Of a DNA stretch of 64,000 nucleotides, positions 1 to 10,174 are shown in pieces; position 1 is the stretch's first letter, and each line of letters starts with the position of its first letter. Source of the stretch: Punica granatum (taxonomy: Eukaryota > Streptophyta > Magnoliopsida > Myrtales > Lythraceae); NCBI RefSeq assembly GCF_007655135.1, contig NC_045127.1:12657001-12721000 (forward strand), written 5' to 3'. The notes beneath the pieces were generated by a model. The model had not been told where the DNA came from and did not search any database. It was given only the letters and a program-made list of their open reading frames with translations. The position numbers and the translations under genes were made by a program.

Positions 1-1145
1 AAAAAGGTTGCTGCTAGATTTGGAAAAGATGCGAAGGTTCATGATTTTTAATGAAATTAACCCAATAGCTAATGTGAGACTCTATATTTTAAATATTGAT
101 GATCGTTCAAAGTCTGTGCAACGTACTCTCACGATGATCTAACTATTTTTTCCTTTTAATTTTTACTAGGGTGGCATCCCCTTCACATTCCATGAGAAAG
201 AGGCAACATATGTAGCCATATGTACCCGCGCTATAAGGAAGATGATTTTAAGTTGTTTCTCAAATCTATCCATACCAACCAAGTTCAACTATTGCCAAAT
301 TTATCACTCGATTTTAAGTTTTACTTAAATTTATCACATGCTCAATGGCAAGGATGGCCCACAAAATTTCTGCATAAACGCCGTTACACATAAAACCTTG
401 CCATGTTATCCACTTTGTCAATAATTGATAGAAAAAGTTATGTCAGATAGATTTGGAGCAACATATAAATAATGGACTTTTTTACTTGGTGATGGCTCAA
501 ATCCCGGCCACCTCCGCCCCAGATGAAAAGACCTGATCTCACTGCATGTTCATTAAGGAATAAACGAAGAGAATATAGAGAAGTATGCTGATTCTATGAA
601 AACTGAACTGTGATCTTCAATTTGTTGATTCTTATACTATATCTCATGAGTCATGCATGCACCTCTCAAATCAATAATTCCACATATTTACTACTTTATA
701 ATTTTTATATAGTTCAGTTTAATTATGATTACAGTGAAATTTCAATGAGCATCAAGCTCGAAAAGAATTATTTTATCTCTCTTAAAACATTAGGTGATGG
801 TGAGTAAGTGGACTTTTCCGACCGTAACCATCATTTTTTTTCTTTTGAAATTATATGTATTTTTTAATATCTTTTTTTATTATAAAATACTTATTTCAAT
901 TCATACTCTTTTATTTATACTCTTATAAATGTCCTTGGTTTTCTTGCGAAACGCAAAAATAAAGTACTAACTTATAATGAGACTAATTTATGCTCGGACA
1001 ATGAGATGACTATCAGTATGAGATACTAACCATTCACTGTAAGTAGATTTCATTACTTCAAATTAACTGAGCCACTTAAAGTCTATCATATCATGACCAT
1101 GCCTTTTAAAAAAAATATTGAAAATTCAAATTGAAATTAATAGAT
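1..1145. other. AT-rich intergenic sequence, no supported gene
   Basis: No convincing coding region is visible. A short exon-like stretch around 170-240 follows a TAG acceptor-like site and reads openly for about 50 codons, but I do not recognise the peptide and no partner exon is evident. The remainder is AT-rich with only short chance ORFs. Confidence 0.5.
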
Positions 1146-1161
1146 AAAAATATTAATTTAA

Positions 1162-1340
1162 ATCAATGTTGGTTGGTTAAAGCATATTGGTGCTTGTTTC
1201 CTTTAAGTAAGGACTCGAATTTGTGTATTGTAATTAGAGAAAATTCACAATGGGAAAACTTTAGTCCTTATTGAGTCAATACGGCTCGACTGGATTAGTC
1301 TAGAAACCCAATAAACTTTCGGATACCATTGTGCATATTG
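1162..1340 (+). mobile_element. tRNA-derived SINE, family S1, copy 1
   Basis: A 179-bp element flanked by a perfect 16-bp direct repeat at 1146-1161 and 1341-1356 (AAAAATATTAATTTAA). Near the 5' end, TTGGTTAAAGCATATTGG resembles a pol III A box and GACTCGAATTTG resembles a B box. The element ends in CATATTG followed by an A run. It aligns along its length with the SINE at 28747-28926, including the central 'gaaaattca...' block and the shared GTRCATAT-YGAAAAA 3' end. Equal size, tRNA-like head, A-rich 3' end and long target duplications indicate retroposition by a LINE machinery. The AT-rich target duplication is less distinctive than a mixed one would be. Confidence 0.75.
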
Positions 1341-1455
1341 AAAAATATTAATTTAATTCGTGTAACAAATTAATTACTATAATCTTTTTGAAAATTTGGA
1401 TCACGAAGAGTTAATAATTTCCGACATAAGTAGATTTAATATAAACTATAATATG

Positions 1456-1643
1456 TATTATAGATATTTTAGATTGTATATATGCATATTAGGAATCTTG
1501 TATAATTGTCATTCGATATTTTAGGTAGCAACTGATATTAAGCATAGACTATTTTTCTGTTTCCTTTTCTTGTAATACCAATTGGGCTATTTATCGGCTA
1601 ATCGACATAATGAATAATAAGTTGGTCTATTCCAATCTTCACA
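1456..1643 (+). repeat. 5' LTR of the copia element
   Basis: 188 bp, starting TATTATAGATATTTTAG and ending AATCTTCACA, preceded by the target duplication ATATG. It matches 6254-6440 apart from five substitutions and one single-base gap. The termini are TA...CA instead of the usual TG...CA. Confidence 0.95.
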
Positions 1644-1655
1644 TGGTATCAGAGC
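1644..1655 (+). promoter_or_regulatory. Copia primer-binding site (tRNA-iMet)
   Basis: TGGTATCAGAGC directly follows the 5' LTR. It is complementary to the 3' end of plant initiator methionine tRNA, the usual minus-strand primer for plant copia elements, and it fixes the LTR end at 1643. Confidence 0.93.
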
Positions 1656-1696
1656 GCCTACGCTCCTGAACCGATTGAAATCTTTCAGACGATAAA

Positions 1697-2510
1697 ATGT
1701 CTAATCTGAGTGACAATGAGAAGAGCCCGAGAAGGGATATTGTCTCATCGAAGGGAAAGAAGGTAGGGGATGGCTCTGGGAGGAGTGTGGACATCCCGCC
1801 CGTTTATCACCTTACTTCCTCAGACAACACAGGGGCACAGGTGATTGCATGTATCTTTAATGGAGATAATTACATGACATGGTCACGAGCAATGTTAATT
1901 GCTCTTCGGGCAAGGAACAAATTACCGCTCATTGACGGTTCTCTGGAAAAGCCGAGAGAAGGGGATCCTTTGAGAGATAGGTGGGAGAGATGCAATTCCA
2001 TGCTTCTAGCATGGATTTTCAATACGATGGAAGAACGGCTCCAAGCCATAGTAGCGTATGCAATAGACGCTAAAAGCCTGTGGAACGACCTCAAGGAAAG
2101 GTATTCCGAAGGTAATCAGTCCCGTGTTTTTCAAATTAAGACGGAAATTTGTCTGTTGAGGCCGGAGGGATTGAGCATTCGGGACTATTACGGGAAATTG
2201 AAGCTCCTATGGGACGAGCTGGAGTTTTATCTCGAGCACCCGAGTTGTTGCTGTTGAGCAAGAGCGACAATCACGGCACAAAGGGAGATGGAGAAAACGT
2301 ACCAGTTCCTCATGGGTTTAACTTCTGAATTCAACACGATTCGGTCGACAATACTCAGTATCGAGCCGATGCCGTCTGAACAAAGTGTACAACCTAGTAG
2401 CAAACGAAGAACGGCAGAGGATCGTTACTTAGGGCCGCGATTCAGTTTATGAAGCAGCGGTTTTTCTCGCTAAGAACGAAGCTGATGAACACAATGCAGG
2501 GAGAGCACTG
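1697..2510 (+). pseudogene. gag: Copia gag, N-terminal capsid part, frameshifted
   Basis: The ATG at 1697 opens a 186-codon frame with the copia-type gag N-terminal region. Residues about 50-180 include NYMTWSRAM, a W-rich helical segment and IRDYYGKLKLLWDEL, typical of UBN2/Retrotran_gag domains. The frame terminates at 2257 after a cysteine run. The homologous continuation (VEQERQSRH, YQFLMGLTSEFNTIRS) appears in another frame downstream, so there is a frameshift at about 2235-2255. A further shift near 2390 separates the end of this domain from the zinc-knuckle frame that starts at 2511. The product would normally assemble the virus-like particle; this copy is inactive. Confidence 0.88.
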
Positions 2511-4190
2511 ATGGAGACGATGAATAGTGCAGGCCGAGCAGTTTGTTCTAATTGTGGGAAGTTAGGCCATTTGAAGAATACATGTTGGGCCTTGATAGGC
2601 TATCCATCTCGGCATTCCAGGTCCAAGATAGCTGCGGGAAGAGGGCCTGGACAAGGGCAATCGAAGCAGTTCGGTGGGCCTGGACAGGGGCAAATGAAAC
2701 ATTTTCGTGGGCCGCGAGGAAAGGGCCAATATCAGCGAGACCCAGACTGGGCGAATATGGCCCAAACCGAACAGCAAAGCAGATCACGGGCAGACCGATT
2801 GGAGGACCTTCCCGATGAACAATTCCAGGGATTATTATCCATGCTTTCACAGGAGACCACAGATCCTAATCGACTTGTCGGTAATAAATTTAATTTTGAA
2901 ATATTGCAAAGTGAATGGATCTTGGACACAGGAGCTTCGAGGCACATGACAGGTTGTCTCGAGAATTTGTCGGCATCAATTCCAATTAAGGCCAATGCAC
3001 CAATCTATATTCCTAATGGGGGCATAATACAAGCCACTCGTATGGGAAACGTGACGATTGCAAATTCTATTGAGATCACTAACGTGCTTTATGTGCCAAC
3101 CTTCAATTGCAATCTAATTTCCATTGCCCAATTATCAAAGGAAATGAATTACTTTGTGACTTTTTGCTCCGATTTATGTGTCATTCAAGACCGCACCTCG
3201 AGGAGGACACTTGGAGTGGGTGAGCTTCGGGGGGGGGGGTCTATTACCTGAGGCGAGTGGCCATCGAAGTGCAAACGTGTCGGGCAGTCCTAGAAGAATC
3301 TGTAGACATCTGGCATCAAAGACTTGGTCATCCATCTCGCACAATAAGGTCAAATGGTTTTGATTTGAATTTTAAAGATAGGCGCAGTAAAGAGTGTGAT
3401 GTATGTCTTAGAGCAAAGCAGACACGCTCACAATTTGCCTTGAGTATGAATAAAGGGGAATATCCGTTTCAATTAATACATTGCGATTTATGGGGACCAT
3501 ATAAGATTAAGGCTAGTTGCGGAGCGAATTATTTCCTGACTATTATTGATGATTTTAGTCGAGGTGTTTGGTTATATCTGATGCGAGAAAAATCTGAAGC
3601 TCGGCGATTTATAATTGATTTCTATAATCTTATCAAGAATCAATTTGGTCGCACAATTAAAATCTTGAGAAGTGATAATGGGATGAAATTTTTATCAAAG
3701 GAACTACAAGATTTTTTCTCTTTGCATGGTATTATGCATCAAACTTCCTGCACGGATACGCCACAGCAAAATGGCCGGGTTGAGAGGAAACATCGACATA
3801 TCCTCAATGTTGCTCGAGCACTTATGTTGCAGGCCTCGTTACCGACACGATTTTGGGAGGAATGTGTCTTTACAGCAGTTCACCTAATAAATGTGACCCC
3901 GTTGTCTTTGCTTGACAACAAAAGTCCACATGAAGTTCTATTCGGCAAGATGCCAAACTACTCAAATTTACGAGTCTTTGGATCCTTATGCTATGCTCAC
4001 ACCCGGACTAAGGATAAATTCGCACCGTGATCAAGGAAATGCATTTTTATTGGCTATTCTCATGGAAAGAAAGGTTGGAAACTTTGTGATTTGAAGAGCC
4101 AACAAATGTTCGTCTCACGGGATGTTCGATTCTGTGAAACAATTTTTCCTTTTGCCATAGAAGGAGAAAAACCGAAATAGGAAAGGAGGG
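2511..4190 (+). pseudogene. pol: Copia zinc knuckle, protease and integrase, broken
   Basis: From 2511 the frame starts with a CCHC zinc knuckle (CSNCGKLGHLKNTC), followed by the aspartic protease motif ILDTGASRHMTG near 2920. An 11-G tract at 3229-3239 then shifts the frame. The next frame, continuing past 3257, has the GAG-pre-integrase motif DIWHQRLGHPS and the DDE integrase core: first D in HCDLWGPY near 3482, second in RSDNG near 3672, and E in VERKHRHI near 3782. An in-frame TGA at 4028-4030 interrupts the downstream segment (FIGYSHGKKGWKLCDL), which otherwise continues in frame towards 4180. The homopolymer could be an assembly length error, but the TGA is an independent lesion. Confidence 0.92.
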
Positions 4191-4198
4191 GGAGTCCA

Positions 4199-6247
4199 TT
4201 GTTTATGGGTGGGCTTTCATCGGAGAATTTCCTGGATAAGGGGGAGTCCAGCTCTAATCGGCCCGAAGGAAATGATTTGGGCCCAGTAACTCTTGGATCA
4301 AGACAGCAGGCGTCCAATTCTGAGGGGGGGGGGAGTGAGAACAGCCCAAGCCCAGCGCGTTTTGAAGTAAATGGTCAGGGGCCAAGAGATAACGGGCCCA
4401 ATCTGAATCAACAGAACTCTGAAGCCACTCCAACCCAGAAAACTATGGGGCGGACTTTTGAAAAACGGGGGAGAAGGGCAGGAACAGTCGAGAAGGAAAA
4501 AGGCTCAGCCCAACTGACTGATTTTTTGGAGACTTCAAAATCAAATCACGGGAACCCGAGTGGAGTAGTATCTGAAGTGGCCTTCCGACGGTCTGAACGA
4601 GTTCCTGTTTTGCCCAAACATTTCAAGGATTTTATTGTTCACACTGCTCGCCACGAGATCCCCTCTCCTGACTCGTCCATCTCCTCTTGCTCCTCAAGTA
4701 TGTCCTATCCCATTGAAAGATTTATCGATTATTCAAATATCTCTAGAAATCATAGAGTATTTTTAGCTGCCATTGATTCGGACAGAGAGCCCACATCCTA
4801 TCAAGAGGCTATTCGAGATGAGAGGTGGCGAGTAGCGATGGGTACAAATGGGTATATAAGGTGAAGCGCTGAGCCGATGGAAGTGTAGAATGTTATAAGG
4901 CTCGTTTAGTTGCGAAAGGCTTCACACAAGTAGAGGGAGTTGATTATCATGAGACCTTTGCACCGGTGGCCAAGCTGGTGACTGTACGATGCCTGTTGAC
5001 AGTCTCGGTGGCAAAGGAATGGGAAATCCATCAAATGGATGTCAATAATGCCTTTTTACATGAGGATTTGAACGAGGAAGTTTACATGCAACTACCTCCG
5101 GGCTTTTCCACCTCGAAGGGTGGAAGTGTATGTAGACTCCGCAAATCTCTATATGGTCTACGTCAAGCATCGAGGAATTAGTTCTCGAAGTTTGCAGATG
5201 CGCTTCGACGGTATGGATTCATCTAATCAAGCGCCGATCATTCCCTCTTCACCTTTACTCGAGGTAATATCTTTCTCGGAGTACTGGTTTATGTTGATGA
5301 TTTAATCATAGTGGGTAACAATCCCAGTTATTGTGACTCCTTCAAGAATTATTTAGATAAATGCTTCCGCATAAAAGACTTGGAACCTCTAAAGTATTTT
5401 CTGGGCATTGAGGTTACCAAAATGAACTCCGGGCTTTTTCTCAGCCAACGCAAGTATGTTCTTGATATTTTGACTGAGTGTGTATGTTGGCATCGCGACT
5501 ATCACCTTTTCCCATGGAGCAATATCATCGACTGTCCACGAGTTCCAGTGACTTATTATCGGATCCTGCCAAGTATCGACGTCTAATTGGGAGGCTTATT
5601 TATCTGACCATCACCAGGCCAGAGATAAGCTACTCGCTACATATTTTGGCACAGTTCATGCAGGAACCGCGTTAGGACCATTGGGATGCCGCTATACAGG
5701 TCCTTCGGTATTTAAAGCAATCTCTTGGTCATGGTATTTTTCTACAGCCTACTTCTCTCAAGCTAGAAGCTTTTTCTGATTCAGATTGGGCGAGCTGTCC
5801 TTTGACCCGTCACTCTATTATGGGTTATTTCATCATGTTGGAGGTTGTCCAGTCTCATGGAAAACAAAGAAACAGACTACAGCTTCACGCTCATCTGCTG
5901 AAGCAGAGTATAGAGCCATGACAGCAACTGTTAGTGAAGTTATCTGGTTACGAAATCTTCTTTCTTCACTTGGGGTGAAGTTGAAGTTGACTACACCGAC
6001 TCCACTTTTCTGTGACAATCAAGCCGCACTATATATTGCAACTAATCCGGTTTTTCATGAGCGGACAAAGCATATCGAGATAGACTGTCATTTCGTTCGA
6101 AAACATCTCAAGTCAGGTGTCGTGGCTACGGACTATTTGCCTACAAGACTGCAGTTGGCAGATATTTTTACAAAGGCACTGGGTCGCGATCGCTTCCGCT
6201 TTCTCCTCTCCAAGTTGGGTATTCGTGACCCTCGTGCTTCAACTTGA
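4199..6247 (+). pseudogene. pol: Copia reverse transcriptase and RNase H, deleted and interrupted
   Basis: After a low-complexity linker rich in G, S and N comes RRSERVPVLPKHFKDF, the usual segment before the copia RT. Near 4840, 'VAM' runs almost directly into the KWVYKVK block, so roughly 20-25 conserved RT codons are missing. The RT continues with [41 protein letters not shown] and the catalytic YVDD near 5290, interrupted by stops at 4870, 5179, 5224 and 5673. A frameshift near 5478 and another near 5836 separate SDSDWA from [20 protein letters not shown], both of which belong to RNase H. The last frame ends with TGA at 6245-6247, inside the purine tract. A defective, non-autonomous copy. 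Confidence 0.93.
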
Positions 6248-6253
6248 GGGGAG
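6246..6253 (+). promoter_or_regulatory. Copia polypurine tract
   Basis: GAGGGGAG sits immediately 5' of the 3' LTR and overlaps the RNase H stop codon. This is the expected primer site for plus-strand synthesis. Confidence 0.85.
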
Positions 6254-6440
6254 TATTATAGATATTTTAGATTGTATATATGCATATTAGGAATCTTGTA
6301 TAATTGTCATTCGATATTTTAGGTAGCAACTGATAATAGGCCTAGACTATTTTTATGTTTCCTTTTCTTGTAATACCAATTGGGCTATTTATCGCTAATC
6401 GACATAATGAATAATAAGTTGGTCAATTCCAATCTTCACA
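6254..6440 (+). repeat. 3' LTR of the copia element
   Basis: 187 bp, about 97 percent identical to 1456-1643, followed by the target duplication ATATG at 6441-6445. It ends 450 bp upstream of the start codon of the mitochondrial carrier gene and has the same orientation. Confidence 0.95.
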
Positions 6441-6668
6441 ATATGTATGATATATAAAAAAGATGACGGAAAATTTTTCCGACTCCGCAGCATCGCGCAG
6501 ATGCTCCATGGTTTTACAATTAGAAGGTGAAAGGGCAAGGTAGTTAGGCTTTGACGGGGGCCTTGCCCGTGCCCTAGGGGCTTGTCGGTTGGAGGGGGTG
6601 GAGTTGGACTTGCTGTGGACCTCTACTGTCGGTGGGCCATTCCTCCCTTCCTCCTGCGTCTGATGCTC

Positions 6669-6671
<3 letters not shown>

Positions 6672-6702
<31 letters not shown>
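6672..6702 (+). repeat. (TC)n microsatellite upstream of the carrier gene
   Basis: About fifteen TC units in the probable promoter or 5' UTR, some 190 bp upstream of the carrier ATG. Pyrimidine-rich tracts are common in plant 5' leaders; a regulatory role here is not shown. Confidence 0.85.
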
Positions 6703-6704
<2 letters not shown>

Positions 6705-6889
6705 TGCTCCTTCACCAACTGCGCCCAAAAAGCCTGGAACTTTCTCAGCTCTTCTCCTCGTCTCTCCACCGAGTTCCTTGCATCCAGTGATCACTTAGCC
6801 CTCTAAAGCGGCAGTGGCAATACCCAATAATATTCCGGTGCGCCCCATTTCACCCCTTCGGCAAGAACCGCTGGAGAAGCAGATCGTTC

Positions 6890-8512
6890 ATGGCCGTCGC
6901 CGAAGCAGAGGCGACCACCGCCACGGAGCTGGCCCTCGCCGACACCGACATTAACTGGGGCAGGTTGGTTTCCCCTTCTTTTTCCCCTTTGCCCCTTTGT
7001 GCCATCGAGTCGTGGAGTTGGTCTCTGATGAATGACGTGAGTGATCATATGTTCTGTCCTTTTCTTTCGTGGGCTTGAAATCCATCTGGGTTCTGCTTCT
7101 TGCTCTTGTTTACTTTGTTTCCAAGAAATTTGGCTCTTAGTCTCGGTCTCAGCTTCCTGAACGAGAGTGAATACTGTGATTCTGTTCTGCCGCCCACTTC
7201 GTGTTTGATTCGGTTTCGAATCTTTGAAATTATGAAGGAGATTTTCGGTCCTGTCCTTGTTACATTAATAAGCTATTCTCTGCTTTTGGGTTTAGGACGT
7301 GCATTGTACCGAGTTCGATGTTTTTGTTTCTTCTTTCTTATTCAGTTGGAGTGCTTCTTGGTCTCGTTCTCTCCCTGCTGAATTGATATCCGGAGTACGC
7401 ATATGCCCATTTCTGCTGGTTTTCGAACAGTTGGTAGTCTAATCTTTGATACCAGTATGAACCAACATATCCCATTTCATGTTATCTTCACCATCAGCAT
7501 AATAATTGTGAGAGAGTGTATACTCGTTGAAGAAACGATGACATGACGTCCGATAGCAAACCTGTCTGATCAACAGATGTCCTGAAGTTCTCTCTGTAGA
7601 ACTTTATCGTGGTTTTCCATAGCTGTATCAATTAAGGAGCTGACCTCTCATTTTCCTTAACTTAGGTTAGACAAGACCAGGTTTCACATCATCGGGGCCA
7701 TTCTTTTCACAGCTCAATCAGCCCTTTTGCATCCCACGGCAGTCGTCAAGACCCGAATGCAAGTGGCTGGTTCTGGCCTCTCCCACATGCGTGGATTCAC
7801 CGTGTTTAGACAGATTCTCAGGACCGATGGAATCCCGGGAGTCTTTAGAGGTTTCGGAACCTCTGCTATCGGATCGCTCCCTGGTCGTGTCTTGGCTCTG
7901 ACATCGCTAGAAGTATCGAAAGACCTGATGCTTAAGTACACTGAAGGTTTGGACATGCCTGAAGCAACTCGTGTCGGGATCGCAAATGGAGTGGCCGGCA
8001 TGCTCTCGAATTTAGTTTCGTGCGTGTACTTTGTGCCCCTAGATGTGGTAGGTAATTGCGAATACCCTTTTGATTTCCTTCTTCTTTTAGCTTTTGGTTG
8101 GTAAAGTAAAAATGGCGGATGTTGTCTGTCTTTGGGTCCATGATACTAGAAAAAGTCTTTCAGTTTCACATTTTCCCTAAAAAGGAAAGAGTAAAAATTT
8201 TGCGGGCTCACGGATTACAAAATGTGGTTGCTGATGAAACTGTTTTGTGGGGTATTATCTATTGTGAGTTCGTTCTTCCCTTATTGAAGATGAATTGGAG
8301 AACTAGAAAACTTAAAACAAGTTTTGCATAACCAAGCAAACTTTGCTATCTTTTCATACCTGTTAGATTGTGAAACTTGTGCTCAACATATGCTGCATAT
8401 AGTGAAGATTTTGTTATTTTTTAATGTTGGAGAAAACTCATAAATGACTAAATTTGGCGGATAACTGAGAATTGATGTCCTTTATATATCAGCTTGCCGT
8501 CCACTTGAGGGG

Positions 8513-8558
<46 letters not shown>

Positions 8559-10174
8559 ATTTGTTTGTTTAGAAGTGGTTAATCTATGCTGCATATAGTG
8601 GAGATTTTTTTTTTTTTTTAGTGTGCATGGAGAAAACTCATAAATGACTAACTTTGTTGGCGGATAACTGAGAATTGATGTCCTTTCTATTTCAGCTTGC
8701 TGTCCACTTGACGAAGGGGTATTTGCTTGTTTAGAAGTGGTTAATCTATCTGAGTAATTGAGCATAATCATTGTTTCCACTAATGGTGGGGCTGATGGTG
8801 CAGGTGTGCCAGAGACTAATGGTACAGGGGCTACCAGGGACCACATCCTGCAGAGGGCCCGTTGATGTTGTTCGGAAAGTGATGAAAGTGGAAGGGGTAC
8901 GTGGTATGTACAGGGGATTTGGATTAACTGCAGTTACCCAGTCTCCTGCTTCTGCACTTTGGTGGGGTGCTTATGGTGCTGCTCAACACATTATATGGAG
9001 GTGAGTTTGGGATCCATTTATCTGAAAATTTATTATAAAACTCACATACATCATTTCTTTCCTTTTTCAATTAAGGCATGATAGTTTTTCGTTTTCCCAA
9101 TTCTAGGGAAGTATTGATTAAATTCATGTTTTGCTTTTCATTGATTAAACCAATGGCTATCTAAAGGTTTGAGGTTGAGTGCACGTGTTCATCAATCCTT
9201 TTCTTCTTGGCCCTGCCTTTTCTGGTTTGTAGGAGCTTGGGGTGTAGGGATGATATAGAGAAGAAGCCATCTCATGTAGAGATGGTAGCAGTTCAGGCTA
9301 CTGCAGGATTAGTTGCAGGAGCTTGTTCCTCGGTCATCACCACTCCCATAGACACAGTAAAGACTCGACTTCAGGTAATATCTCATTCCTAAGATCTGTA
9401 TCAGTATGTACAGATTTCTTTTGTTTCAAGGGAAGTTGTTTATTCCTGAGGAAAATGTTGACCACCCACATTGTATCTTTTGGATTGTGAATGGAGTGGA
9501 CCCTTAAGGACGAAAGGCTTATTTGACTGAGCTGGTTCTTCCATTCACTGAATGCTACATGTCCAGAGCTTGATGCTGCTCCTGATATAATTTCTTGTTA
9601 GGTAATGGATAATTATGAAATTGGAAGGCCGTCTGTCTTGAAGACAGCAAAAGCATTGCTCAAAGAAGATGGCTGGTGGGGTTTCTACAGGGGATTCGGT
9701 CCTAGGTTCCTCAATATGTCACTTTATGGAACTACAATGATCGTCACATACGAATTGATAAGTATGAGTTTTTCTCCTTCCTGTTAATTATCATTCAAGA
9801 AACTGCAGGTATATACAGAGTTTTTTTTTTTAGGGGGGGCTAAAATTTTTCCGAGTTTTACCTTCTCATGGAACTCGATTGTGTTGGCCTTTGTTTTGAG
9901 TTTCTTATAGGAAAACTCCAAAAGGTTCTCCTCCTTAATGAAAGGCAAAATGGAGTCTCATCAAGATTTTGCTTTCTTTTCTTGATACCCTACTTGTGTG
10001 AGTTGAAACTCACTGAAAGAGAACAAGGAAACAAAAGGAAAAACTTTTGCGACAATCAAATTTCATGTGCTTGTATTTGTATTAAGAGGCTATGCGATCA
10101 TTTCTCTTATATTGGTACTTATATTTGGTCTCTGGACCCGTTTTGCAGAGCGATTATCGGTGAAGCAGCAGTGA
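6890..10174 (+). CDS. Mitochondrial carrier, SLC25A44-like, six exons
   Basis: Exons: 6890-6963, 7666-8047, 8804-9000, 9233-9374, 9602-9761 and 10149-10174. All introns are GT-AG, and the joined frame encodes 326 residues, normal for a mitochondrial carrier. Three carrier repeats are visible. Their signature motifs start near residue 48 (PTAVVKTRM, lacking the usual acidic residue), 149 (PLDVVCQRL) and 256 (PIDTVKTRL), with FRGFG/YRGFG motifs after each. The style matches the plant group related to animal SLC25A44, which carries branched-chain amino acids into mitochondria; substrate in plants is inferred. It would act in the inner mitochondrial membrane. The start is the first ATG before the conserved INWGRLDKTRF segment. 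The tiny last exon gives the C-terminus KRLSVKQQ. Intron 2 carries a tandem duplication and a long G run. Confidence 0.93.
8390..8755 (+). repeat. Two-copy tandem duplication in carrier intron 2
   Basis: Copy 1 (about 8390-8583) and copy 2 (about 8587-8755) share ATGCTGCATATAGTG, GAGAAAACTCATAAATGACT, GGATAACTGAGAATTGATG and AGAAGTGGTTAATCTAT in the same order, at roughly 90 percent identity outside homopolymers. Copy 1 contains the G run; copy 2 has only a short GGGG at that position. Confidence 0.9.
8516..8557 (+). repeat. Pure poly(G) run of about 42 bases in intron 2
   Basis: An uninterrupted run of 42 G on the plus strand, preceded by GGGGGGA. Such long G runs are rare in plant DNA and could form quadruplexes. 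The exact length is unreliable because homopolymers are easily mis-sized. Confidence 0.9.

Larger units (their letters stand above)
1456..6440 (+). mobile_element. Decayed Ty1/copia LTR retrotransposon, full length with TSD
   Basis: A complete 4,985-bp copia element. Two LTRs of 188 and 187 bp bracket gag, protease, integrase, reverse transcriptase and RNase H in copia order. The 5-bp target duplication ATATG is perfect (1451-1455 and 6441-6445). A 12-base primer site matching initiator tRNA-Met abuts the 5' LTR, and a purine tract abuts the 3' LTR. The LTRs differ at five substitutions and one single-base gap, about 3 percent, which suggests a fairly young insertion. The coding region is nevertheless broken by at least five in-frame stops (4028, 4870, 5179, 5224, 5673), several frameshifts (two in gag between about 2235 and 2400, an 11-G tract at 3229-3239, near 5478 and near 5836) and an internal reverse transcriptase deletion near 4840. 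It cannot encode its own mobility. The short LTRs and domain style resemble the Ale/Retrofit group; lineage is an inference. Confidence 0.95.

Noticed and set aside
6423..6794. 123-codon minus-strand ORF upstream of the carrier gene
   Set aside because: Largely the translation of the (TC)n microsatellite (an ERERER run); no protein family features.
8448..8846. 132-codon minus-strand ORF with a proline run
   Set aside because: The proline run is the 42-base G tract read on the other strand, within an intron.
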